From an uncultured Bacteroidales bacterium (GTDB lineage: Bacteria > Bacteroidota > Bacteroidia > Bacteroidales > P3): DNA of 48,035 bases. The stretch covers positions 1 through 48,035 of the forward strand of contig CAKZZD010000031.1 in assembly GCA_937886715.1 (NCBI GenBank), read 5' to 3'. A program made the translations under genes and the position numbers. This document shows, piece after piece, positions 1 through 8,500 of the stretch (its first letter is position 1; each line of letters opens with the position of its first letter). Under the pieces are notes generated by a model. The model did no database searches, was not told the origin of the DNA, and saw only the letters and a list, made by a program, of their open reading frames with translations.

Positions 1-40
1 ATACTGCACTTGTTTGTGGAAAAGTAGGTCGCCGCCAATC
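1..40 (+). rRNA. rrf: 5S ribosomal RNA, 3' end (partial)
   Basis: The first 40 bases match the conserved 3' part of a Bacteroidales 5S rRNA: an ACTGC segment, then AAAGTAGGTCGCCGCCAA, the region that pairs back to the missing 5' end. A strong terminator follows at once, as expected at the end of an rRNA operon. The rest of the operon lies outside the window to the left. Confidence 0.85.
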
Positions 41-46
41 TTTTTA

Positions 47-76
47 AGGGAGTCCTTTTTGGGACTCCCTTTTTTT
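47..76 (+). terminator. rRNA operon terminator
   Basis: A perfect 9-bp stem (AGGGAGTCC at 47-55 with GGACTCCCT at 62-70), a 6-base loop and a run of T from 71 to 76 form a classic intrinsic terminator directly behind the 5S rRNA. Confidence 0.93.
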
Positions 77-708
77 GTATCCTGCCCTCTGTGCCTGATG
101 GCTGCCATATTCCTACCTGGGCCTAAATATATCGATAGCCATCATGTGCTTATATGCTTGATATATTGTGTTATAGTAGCTTATTGGTATTGCTCCCTTT
201 TGGTTCCCATTTTGGGCGCCATCGACATCCTATTTTGCAGCACCTAAACCATCATGGTCGGTGGTCAGTAGTTGTTTTGTTTCATCTTTCCACACCATTT
301 GTGTTTATTGAATCAACAAATAAATGGTCATTCCAGTATTTTTTCGTATATTTGCACCTTAAAACGAACTGGATTTGACCAAATGATCGACCCCGAGCAG
401 ACGTTCCAGATGGCCGCAGCATAGCCTCATCTCCCACGGAAGAGCTTCCGACCACCTTCTCCCCACCGAAGATGCCGAAGTGAATGAAATAGAGAGGACT
501 TCTATAAATTCCCCGTAAGGGATTTCTCTCAATAGCAATTTATAGCACCAACCCCAAAGATATCAAAGAAAAATAGTATCTTTGCACTTCGAAACGAAAA
601 TGGTTTTTAGAAACCAAAACAACAGAAACAAGTAGAATAATAAGAAGATAAGACAAGGAAAAACAATACAATATATGTTTTTTTCGTTAGAACAACATAG
701 AAGGCTGT
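77..708. other. Intergenic region with promoter and leader elements, no clear gene
   Basis: No convincing gene is seen. A TATATTTG promoter-like element at 347-354 is followed by CACCTTAAAACGAACTGGATTT, partly matching the leaders at 577 and 1892 (a decayed third copy). Only a 13-codon reading frame (ATG at 384) follows it. An inverted repeat CTATAAATT (502-510) / AATTTATAG (537-545) lies just upstream of the promoter of the next gene. Confidence 0.5.
577..584 (+). promoter_or_regulatory. Promoter -7 element (TATCTTTG) of the yhcG-like gene
   Basis: TATCTTTG followed by CA matches the Bacteroidota sigma-ABfr -7 consensus TAnnTTTG. The start codon lies about 125 bases further on, so the transcript has a long leader. 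The leader shares a TTTTTAGAAAC-AAAAC-ACAG stretch with the one at 1892. Confidence 0.7.
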
Positions 709-1875
709 ATGAGTGACAATTTTGAAATAAGGCAGAGAAATGAGGTGGACAATACAGAGTCTAATTCTTTATATCGGGATGTCTGCTCTATCATTGACCA
801 GGCACAAATGGTGGCCTACCGTACAGTCAATGAGGTTCTCATCAAGCGCAACTGGCTTCTGGGGTTGCGTATCAATGTCGAAATGCTGCAGGCCCGTCGT
901 GCCGAATACGGAAAACAAATAGTTGTCACGCTGGCCGACAATCTGACCAGGCATTACGGTGAGGGTTTCACGTGGAGAAATCTTTACAACTACATTGATT
1001 TCTACCGGACACATAACGACTTCTTTGTACTAGACGATGATACTTCTGTCATACCGGAAGGGATTTTGCACGCGTTGCGTGCAAAATATTCAAAGAACAG
1101 TCTCTTTGAGATTCTGCACGCGATGCGTGCAAAATCACCTATCCGCCTCAGTTGGACACATTACCGCATCATTCTTCAGGAAGACAACAAAGAGGCTCAA
1201 GAGTGGTATGAACGGGAGGCGGCGCGGGAAATGTGGAGTACACGCACACTACAACGCAATGTAAGCAGCCAATACTACCATCGCCTCCTGAAGTCCCAGA
1301 ACAAAGAGTCTGTCCATAGCGAGATGCAGCAACTGACTGCACCGCTGCAAGACAAACTGGAGTATTTGAAAAATCCTGTAGTGGCTGAATTTTTAGGATT
1401 CAAGAACAATACAGAATACACAGAGAGTGACCTTGAGCAGAGTATTATCGACCATCTGATACCCTTCTTGATGGAATTGGACAAAGGATTTACGCTGGCG
1501 GATCGACAGAAACGCATCCATACAGAAAAAGAGGACTATTATATTGACTTGGTGTTTTATAACTACAACCTGCGCTGCTTCGTGCGGGTCGACCTTAAGA
1601 CCACAAAATTGCGGCATCAAGACGTAGGCCAAATGGATATGTATGTCAGGATGTATGATGAGATGATGCTTCCCCAGGGACACAACCCTACTATTGGTCT
1701 GTTGCTTTGCGCCGACACCGATGAGGATGTGGCGCATTACAGCGTACTGAACGGTAGTGACCAGCTCTTCGCTGCCAAGTATCTGACCTATATGCCCAGT
1801 CAGGAAGAACTGCGCAGGGAGATTGCGCAGCAGAAAGAGTTCTTCTTGCTTCAAAAAGGAAGCAAACAGAAATGA
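709..1875 (+). CDS. YhcG/DUF1016-family PD-(D/E)xK nuclease
   Basis: 388 aa. The N-terminal half (to about residue 190) fits the DUF1016 N-domain: WLLGLRI near residue 50, then LSWTHYRIIL and REMWSTRTLQRNV. The C-terminal half (about 225-370) is the YhcG nuclease domain: YIDLVFYNY near 279-287 and FVRVDLK near 292-298 supply the PD-(D/E)xK residues, followed by GQMDMYVRMY. Members of this family are often found in defence islands or beside restriction systems; their substrate is poorly defined. Two near-identical peptides, ILHALRAK and ILHAMRAK, are encoded by two DNA palindromes at 1063-1087 and 1111-1135. The gene is monocistronic from its own promoter, and its leader resembles that of the helicase gene downstream. 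Family assignment is firm; the role in this locus is inferred. Confidence 0.9.
   Translation: MSDNFEIRQRNEVDNTESNSLYRDVCSIIDQAQMVAYRTVNEVLIKRNWLLGLRINVEMLQARRAEYGKQIVVTLADNLTRHYGEGFTWRNLYNYIDFYRTHNDFFVLDDDTSVIPEGILHALRAKYSKNSLFEILHAMRAKSPIRLSWTHYRIILQEDNKEAQEWYEREAAREMWSTRTLQRNVSSQYYHRLLKSQNKESVHSEMQQLTAPLQDKLEYLKNPVVAEFLGFKNNTEYTESDLEQSIIDHLIPFLMELDKGFTLADRQKRIHTEKEDYYIDLVFYNYNLRCFVRVDLKTTKLRHQDVGQMDMYVRMYDEMMLPQGHNPTIGLLLCADTDEDVAHYSVLNGSDQLFAAKYLTYMPSQEELRREIAQQKEFFLLQKGSKQK
1063..1135 (+). repeat. Pair of palindromes inside the yhcG-like gene
   Basis: First copy: 11-bp arms ATTTTGCACGC (1063-1073) and GCGTGCAAAAT (1077-1087) around the loop GTT. Second copy: arms 1111-1121 and 1125-1135 around the loop GAT, with one mismatch. 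The copies start 48 bp apart (16 codons) in the same frame, and each encodes ILHA(L/M)RAK. Confidence 0.85.
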
Positions 1876-1891
1876 TATCGCAAAGATTTCG

Positions 1892-1899
1892 TACCTTTG
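1892..1899 (+). promoter_or_regulatory. Promoter -7 element (TACCTTTG) of the PLD-helicase gene or its leader RNA
   Basis: TACCTTTG followed by CA fits the Bacteroidota consensus. It lies about 285 bases before the helicase start codon, so transcription from here yields a leader that contains the hairpin element at 2002-2116. The sequence from here to about 1990 parallels 577-695. Confidence 0.7.
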
Positions 1900-2001
1900 C
1901 ACCTCGAAACGATATAGATTTTTAGAAACTAAAACGACAGTAATATAAGACGATAAGATAAAGATAAATAACATATTATAAGCGTTTTTCGCTTTTCTCA
2001 G

Positions 2002-2116
2002 TATACCCGAAATCGCCAAATTTCTTAATGTACTACACGGGAAAGTGGAAATCGCTCACGGTGTTTACCGTGGGCTTTTCCGTTTGTAGTACAGGTTTTG
2101 GCGAACCTCGGGTATA
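2002..2116 (+). ncRNA. Candidate structured leader RNA
   Basis: Four nested helices can be drawn by eye. They are TATACCCGA (2002-2010) with TCGGGTATA (2108-2116); TCGCCAAA (2013-2020) with TTTGGCGA (2097-2104); GTACTACACGG-GAAAG (2030-2045) with 2075-2092, broken by a TT bulge and containing one G.U pair; and an apical hairpin CACGGT (2057-2062) / ACCGTG (2067-2072) with loop GTTT. Asymmetric bulges and wobble pairs argue for selection as RNA rather than a plain DNA palindrome. It lies between the promoter at 1892 and the helicase start at 2184. It could be a cis-regulatory leader or a stand-alone small RNA; a decayed palindromic mobile element remains possible. I do not recognise a named RNA family. 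Confidence 0.6.
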
Positions 2117-2183
2117 GACAAAAAGTTCACGGTTTTTTATTTGTGACTCATCGAAAGGCGAAGCGCCATAAACGCTGAGCCTT

Positions 2184-5100
2184 ATGAGCACCAAGTTTTT
2201 CAACAATATCGACGCGACGCTGCTGGACAAGTTCCACGGCATCGCCTCCGCAATGGCCAACTTCGACATCTTCCATGCCGTGGTTGGCTATTTTCGTTCT
2301 TCGGGATATTTCAAACTGCGCCGCGAACTGGAGAATGTCAGCGAGATACGCATCCTTGTTGGCATCAACGTCGATGCCATCCTGAACCATCACAATGCCA
2401 ACCTGCTGTTCAATGCCGACAGCCACCCCGACGAGGTGGTGGAGCAATACCGCCACCAGCTGGTCGACGACATTCGTCAGGCGAACTACGATGCCGACAC
2501 AGAGCATGGCATTATTCAGATGTTCGACGACATCGCCGGCGGCAAACTACAACTGCGCATCCACGCCACGCGCAACCTCCACGCCAAGTTCTACCTCTGC
2601 CTGCCGTCCAACTTCTCCGAGCACAGCGACGGATGGGTCATCATGGGCAGCAGCAACCTTACCGACCAAGGGCTCGGCACGGCCAACGACCACCGCTACG
2701 AGCTCAACGTGGCGATGAAGGATTATGACGATGTGCGTTTCTGCGAGGATGAGTTCTGGCGGCTGTGGGAAGAAAGCGTGCCGGTGAGCGTCGACGATAT
2801 GCAACGGGCACGCCGCTCTACCCACCTCGACAGCGAACGGCCTCCTACGCCTTACGAGCTGTATATGAAGGTGCTGATCGACACCTTTGGCTCGATGGTG
2901 GAGGACAATTTCGAGCTTGACCCCACTCGCTATGGCTTCCGCGACCTCAGCTACCAACGCGACGCCGTCACGCAGGGCTACCAGACAATGCTGCGCCACA
3001 ACGGATGCTTCATTGCCGACGTGGTGGGTCTCGGCAAGACGCCTGTTGCCACGATGATTGCCAAGCGTTTCATCATGGAGAATGGTCGCTATACCCGCAT
3101 CCTCGTCATCATGCCACCGGCGATGCTCAAGGAATGGGAGCGCACCTTCAAAAGATTCGAGATTCACAAGTACGCTTGGTTCGTCACCAGCGGTAGCCTT
3201 GACAAGGTGTGCGACGGTCGCGACAACTATCGCGAGCCACGCGAATACGACATGGTGATTGTCGATGAGGCGCACAATTTCCGCAACGACGGCAACTCGG
3301 GCTACCAGTACCTGCAACGCATCTGCAAATCGCAGCGTGCCAACCGTGGCCGTGTGGAGGGCCTGCGCAAGAAGGTGCTGCTGCTATCCGCCACGCCCTA
3401 CAACAACACCCCGATGGACATCCGCAACCAGCTGCTGCTGTTCCAGGATGCCCGCAACAGCACCATCGAAGGTCTTGGTGACATCACCGGCACCTTCTCC
3501 GACTGGATTGGCCGCTACAAACAACTGATGCGTCAGCGCGACACCCTGCCGCACAATGTGTTTGTGACCGAAGTGGACCATATTATGGAAGAGATACGCC
3601 ACCGTGTGCTGGAACCCATTATGGTGCGCCGCACACGCAACAACATCCTCAACCACGAGCCTTACCGTGCCGACATCGAAGCACAGGGCATCAAGTTCCC
3701 CCGGTTTGCTCCCATCCGCGACAAGCAATACGTGATGGATCCACAGCTGGCCGACCTCTTTGCACACACGATGCAGGTGCTTACCGACACCCCCTCGGAG
3801 GAGCATCCCGAATACCAGGGTCTGCACTATGCCCGCTACCGTGCTGTCGAGTTTTTCCGCCCCGGAGTGCCCTACAAGGGCAAGCAGGGCAAGCACGTGG
3901 CGTTGCTGCTCACCGGCATTTTCCGCACCCACATGGTCAAGCGGCTGGAGAGCAGCTTCGAGGCTTTCAAGAAGTCGCTCCACACCTTCCTCAACATCAC
4001 CAAAGGAATGATAGATATGTTCGATGCCGACAAGGTGCTGATTGCGCCCGAATACAACGTCAAGCAGCTGCAGGTTGAGAAGGAGATGGAGCTGGACGAC
4101 ATCATTCAGTACATCGAGAGCAAAGGTGTCGACCGCAAGGACTTCGTCTATCGCGCCGCCGACTTCCAGCCCGACCTGCTGGATATGCTCCGTGAGGATG
4201 CCACCGCGCTCGAAGAGCTCTGCCGCAAGTGGGATGCTGTGGATTACGACCCCAAACTGGAACAGTTTGTCAACATGATGCAGGGCGAACTGTTCAATCC
4301 GCGAGAGAACCTGAGCGGGAAGCTTGTCATCTTCAGCGAAAGTGTCGACACGGTGAACAGCCTCTACCGCACCTTGACCGAACGGCTGGGCCGCCACGAC
4401 GTGCTGCGCATCACCGCCAAGAACCGCAACCAGGAGCGCGAACGCATTGCCGCCAACTTCGACGCCAATTACAGCGGCAACCAGCTGAACGACTACAACA
4501 TCATCGTCACCAGCGACGTGCTGGCCGAGGGTGTCAACCTGCATCGTGCCAACGTCATCGTCAACTACGACTCGCCGTGGAACGCCAGCCGCCTGATGCA
4601 GCGCAACGGACGTGTGAACCGTATCGGATCCACCGCCGACCTCATCTACAACTATATGTTCTACCCCTCGCGCGAGGGCGACCAGCAGATACAGCTCTAC
4701 AGCAACGCCCTCATCAAGCTGCAAGGGTTCCACTCGGCTCTTGGCGAAGACTCGCAGATCTACTCCCACGAGGAGATTGTCAAGGAGTTCGAGCTCTTCG
4801 ACAAGGAGATACACGACGAGAACGACGAAAAGCTGACTTTGATACGCGAGGTGAGCGAACTCAACAGGAACAACCCCGACCTCTACAACCGCATCAAAGC
4901 CCTGCCTCCCAAAAGTCGCTGCTGCCGGAGTGCAGGCGTCTCGCCTGCCAATACCGACGGCACCACGCTGGTCTTCCTCGCCTCGAAAGAGCGGGTCGAC
5001 TATGTGCTGGTTGATGGCGACAACACTCCCCGCCGGCTGCCCTTTATGGATGCCATCAGTCGGCTGAAAGCCGACATCGACGAGCCGGGCTACCCAATTG

Positions 5101-5519
5101 GCGACACCGAGGAACGCCATTTCATGCAGGTGAACCGCGCCATCGAACTCTACAACCAGCTACTGCAGTCGCAGGACACCAGCGTGTCGATGCGCGTCAA
5201 CACGCACGACAAGGTGGTGCTGGGTGCCCTGAAGTTCCTGCGCACGGAGGCTTCTGCCGCCATGGGCGACGACCACGGCCGCGAACTATGCCGCCGGTTG
5301 CAGTCGCTGGTGGAGCAAGGTGTGTACAACTCGCTGCCACGCCAGCTCGGCGACCTGGCCAAACAGCAACGGGGTGCCGACCCGATGAGCGACGAAGAGC
5401 TTGAACAGCAGATAACAGAGCTGGCCGAGACCTATTGCCCCGACATAGAGGAATCGGCATCGGCATCATCCATCAACGCCACCCCCGATATCATCATTTC
5501 CGAAACATTCATTGCGTAA
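2184..5519 (+). CDS. Fused phospholipase D-like / SNF2-type helicase, defence-associated
   Basis: 1111 aa. Residues about 1-200 are a PLD-like domain with one degenerate HKD motif (LHAKFYL near 131-137, then GSSNLTDQGLG), the form seen in PLD nucleases that work as dimers. A superfamily 2 helicase follows: Walker A G282-T286 (VVGLGKT), DEAH at 361-364 (IVDEAHNF), motif III LLLSATPYNN near 400, and a C-terminal RecA lobe with TSDVLAEGVNL near 780 and QRNGRVNRIGS near 810. SNF2-like translocases with PLD domains occur in DISARM and related systems, where they are usually separate proteins. The methyltransferase gene begins 15 bp downstream. There is a palindromic insertion at residues about 913-923. 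The start at 2184 is the first ATG after the structured leader; no Shine-Dalgarno sequence is visible. Domain calls are firm; nuclease action is inferred. Confidence 0.88.
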   Translation: MSTKFFNNIDATLLDKFHGIASAMANFDIFHAVVGYFRSSGYFKLRRELENVSEIRILVGINVDAILNHHNANLLFNADSHPDEVVEQYRHQLVDDIRQANYDADTEHGIIQMFDDIAGGKLQLRIHATRNLHAKFYLCLPSNFSEHSDGWVIMGSSNLTDQGLGTANDHRYELNVAMKDYDDVRFCEDEFWRLWEESVPVSVDDMQRARRSTHLDSERPPTPYELYMKVLIDTFGSMVEDNFELDPTRYGFRDLSYQRDAVTQGYQTMLRHNGCFIADVVGLGKTPVATMIAKRFIMENGRYTRILVIMPPAMLKEWERTFKRFEIHKYAWFVTSGSLDKVCDGRDNYREPREYDMVIVDEAHNFRNDGNSGYQYLQRICKSQRANRGRVEGLRKKVLLLSATPYNNTPMDIRNQLLLFQDARNSTIEGLGDITGTFSDWIGRYKQLMRQRDTLPHNVFVTEVDHIMEEIRHRVLEPIMVRRTRNNILNHEPYRADIEAQGIKFPRFAPIRDKQYVMDPQLADLFAHTMQVLTDTPSEEHPEYQGLHYARYRAVEFFRPGVPYKGKQGKHVALLLTGIFRTHMVKRLESSFEAFKKSLHTFLNITKGMIDMFDADKVLIAPEYNVKQLQVEKEMELDDIIQYIESKGVDRKDFVYRAADFQPDLLDMLREDATALEELCRKWDAVDYDPKLEQFVNMMQGELFNPRENLSGKLVIFSESVDTVNSLYRTLTERLGRHDVLRITAKNRNQERERIAANFDANYSGNQLNDYNIIVTSDVLAEGVNLHRANVIVNYDSPWNASRLMQRNGRVNRIGSTADLIYNYMFYPSREGDQQIQLYSNALIKLQGFHSALGEDSQIYSHEEIVKEFELFDKEIHDENDEKLTLIREVSELNRNNPDLYNRIKALPPKSRCCRSAGVSPANTDGTTLVFLASKERVDYVLVDGDNTPRRLPFMDAISRLKADIDEPGYPIGDTEERHFMQVNRAIELYNQLLQSQDTSVSMRVNTHDKVVLGALKFLRTEASAAMGDDHGRELCRRLQSLVEQGVYNSLPRQLGDLAKQQRGADPMSDEELEQQITELAETYCPDIEESASASSINATPDIIISETFIA
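4932..4948 (+). repeat. In-frame palindrome in the helicase gene
   Basis: Perfect 7-bp arms GCAGGCG / CGCCTGC around the loop TCT. It encodes part of the peptide CRSAGVSPAN, a Cys-rich and Pro-containing stretch unlike the flanking helicase sequence, which suggests insertion of a short palindromic element. Confidence 0.7.
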
Positions 5520-5534
5520 AAATCCCAACACGAT

Positions 5535-8500
5535 ATGAAAGAGAAGCTCCGTACACTTTTCCAGCAGAAGTTCAATCCTAAAGACTATCGCAAGACGGTA
5601 TTGGAAAACCTGTTGCACGCGCAGCAATTGCTCAACGAACCCCAGTTCCTCGAGGAGACCAACGACGGCGACCGCATCTACGGCCTTGGCTACCTGACCG
5701 ATGCCGACGGCAAGCAGATAGGCCTATACTACACCGACGTGGTCAGCGGCGATGTGTGCCGCAAGCGCGTGGGCTTCCGTCAGATGATGAAGTCGTATGT
5801 GAAGTATGGCGCCGATGCTGCTATCGCTGTCTTTGCTGACAAGGAACATTGGCGTCTGTCGTATATGAGCGACCTGAAAGGGGGCGAGACCTCCGCCAAG
5901 CGTTTCTCCTACATCCTTGGCGACCCCAACGGACAATACAACACCCCTGTGAACCGTCTGGCGCAGCTTGGTACGCAGGTGCCTCGCCTGCGGTTGAAAG
6001 ACATCTTCGAAGCCTTCTCCGTCGAAACCCTCAGCAAGGAATTCTTTGACAAGTATCATCAGCATTACGACCACATTGTGGATGAGTTGGCCAAACAAGG
6101 CAAAATCGGGGCACAGTATCACGACTACGTGAAGAAGATGATGGGCCGTATCATCTTCCTGCACTTCCTACAGAAGAAAGGATGGCTTAATGGCAACCAA
6201 TATTTCCTGCGTGACCTCTATTTTATGAGCTCCTATCAGGCCGACTTCCTCGAGCAGGTGCTGGAGCCACTCTTTTTCGGTATCTTCAATACCGAAACCA
6301 CCCAGCGCGAACGGCTGTTTGCCGACGAGCATTGGGACAAGAAGCTGCTGGAAGAATGGAAGAGCCTGCCCTATCTGAATGGTGGACTCTTCGAGCGCGA
6401 CGAGGTCGACAAGCTCCACATCAAGTTGCCGGCCTCCTTATACGAAGACCTCTTCACCTTCCTGGCCTCCTACAATTTCACCGTCGACGAGAACGACCCC
6501 GACGATGCCGAGGTGGGTGTCGACCCTGAGATGCTAGGCAAGATCTTCGAGAGCCTGCTGGAAGACAACAAAGCCAAGGGTGCTTTTTACACCCCCAAAG
6601 AGATAGTGCGCTATATGTGCAAGGAAAGCCTTATTGCATATCTCGACAACAAATTTCAGCCTAGTGACATTACTGACAATGTCCCGAAGGGACATAATCT
6701 CAATAACCCCACACAAGAAAGCGAAAAGCTTTCGCAGTGTGGGGATAGCAACAATAGGGAAAAATGCGTGTCGGAGACACGCGACCTCAAATCATCCATA
6801 AGAGCCTTCGTCGAGACACACGAGATGCAACCCGAGTTGGAGCCCTACCGCGACATCCTCGATGCCGCCCTCCGCAACGTGAAGATCTGCGACCCCGCCA
6901 TCGGCTCAGGTGCCTTCCCCATGGGCCTCTTGAACGAGCTGTGGCGCTGCCGCGAAGCGATAGAAGAAACAGCATCCCGTGTAGATCTCAAGAAGCAAAT
7001 CATCGAGAACAACATCTACGGCGTAGACATCGAGCGCGGTGCCATCGACATCGCACGCTTGCGCTTCTGGCTCAGCATCGTGGTGGATGCCGAGGAGCCC
7101 GAGCCACTCCCCAACTTCGACTATAAGTTTATGCAGGGCAACAGCCTTATCGAGAGCTACAAGGGCATCGACCTGAGCCGCATCTCCAACCGTTTGCCTG
7201 GCGGACAGAGCAAGTCCACGCAGCTGCTGCTGGGCTTGGATAGCGACTTCAGCAAGAAGAACCTGCAACGCTTGATGCGTGACTACTTCTCCGTCACCGA
7301 CCACAAGCAGAAAGCCAGTATGCGCCAAGCCATCAACGACGAAGTCAAACGCCTGATAACCGACTTCATCGGCGGCACCGCCTCCGACCTCGAAAAACTC
7401 GACCCCTCCGCCAACCAAGACTTCTTCCTCTGGCACACCTGGTTCAAAGACATCTTCGACAACGGCGGGTTTGATATTATAATAGCAAATCCTCCATATA
7501 TTGATTCTGAGACTATGGTCGTCACAATGCCAGATGTTCGCCAATATTATTCTGAAAAATTCAAAACGGCAAAAGGGAATTGGGATATATTTGTGGTTTT
7601 CATAGAACACGGGTTAAACATATCTGCTAAAGGAGGTGTCTTTTCATTTATTGTTCCCAATAAGTTAATTGCTGCAAAATATGCAACACAAATAAGGGAG
7701 GAAATCGAAAAAAACTGTATTATAGCAATTCGTGATTATAGTAGAGTTGATGTATTTGCAAATGCATCAGTATATCCCTGTACGATTATTGGAACAAAAA
7801 CGAAACAGGATAATAATATGATATTTGCTGAAATGTCAAGTAAAGATTGCATTAGTAAATATAACGTTATCCCTCAAGCAACTTTTAATAGTTGTAAATA
7901 TTGGGATGTTTTTTTTAACGAATCACATACTGTTGATATAATAAAAAAATATCTTTCAGAAAAAGCCATATCGGAGTATAGCAATATTTCTGTAACAGCC
8001 GCGGCTACGGTTTCAGAGGCATATCAACTTAAAGAAATAATGTTTGATGCAGATTGTCTTAAATCAAATTGCCTACAAGTTGTTAATACAGGAACAATTG
8101 ATCCATATTCTAATTTATGGGGTGTCTATCCCATGCAATATATAAAAAATAAATACTTATATCCCCAGGTTGCCGCTTCTGATTTAAAACAAATGAATGG
8201 TAATAGATTAATTCAAGCCAAACACTCAAAAATTATTGTTGCCGGAATGTCAAAACGAATTGAAGCAATATTAGATGGAGGTAATACTCTTGCAGGGAAA
8301 TCAACAACAATCGTTTTATGTGATGATATTTCGTTATTAAAATACATACTGGGAATAATAAATAGTAAACTGTCAACCTACTGCTTATCCATAATATTTA
8401 ATTCATTAAAAATGGCAGGGGGTTTTATGAATGTTGCGACAAGGGAAGTCCAATCAATGACAATCCCCGATGTCGTAGATAAAGCAAAGTATTCTGTTAT

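Noticed and set aside
14..378. Two open frames (77 and 74 codons) behind the 5S rRNA
   Set aside because: The first overlaps the 5S rRNA end and its terminator, both overlap each other in different frames, and neither has a promoter or protein-like pattern. Treated as chance.
1540..1605. Asp instead of Glu in the PD-(D/E)xK motif of the YhcG-like nuclease
   Set aside because: VDLK-type motifs are common in this family, so the residue is not a sign of inactivation.
3384..5120. 578-codon open frame on the - strand
   Set aside because: It is the mirror frame of the helicase gene, an effect of its GC-rich codon use; the encoded sequence has no recognisable domain.
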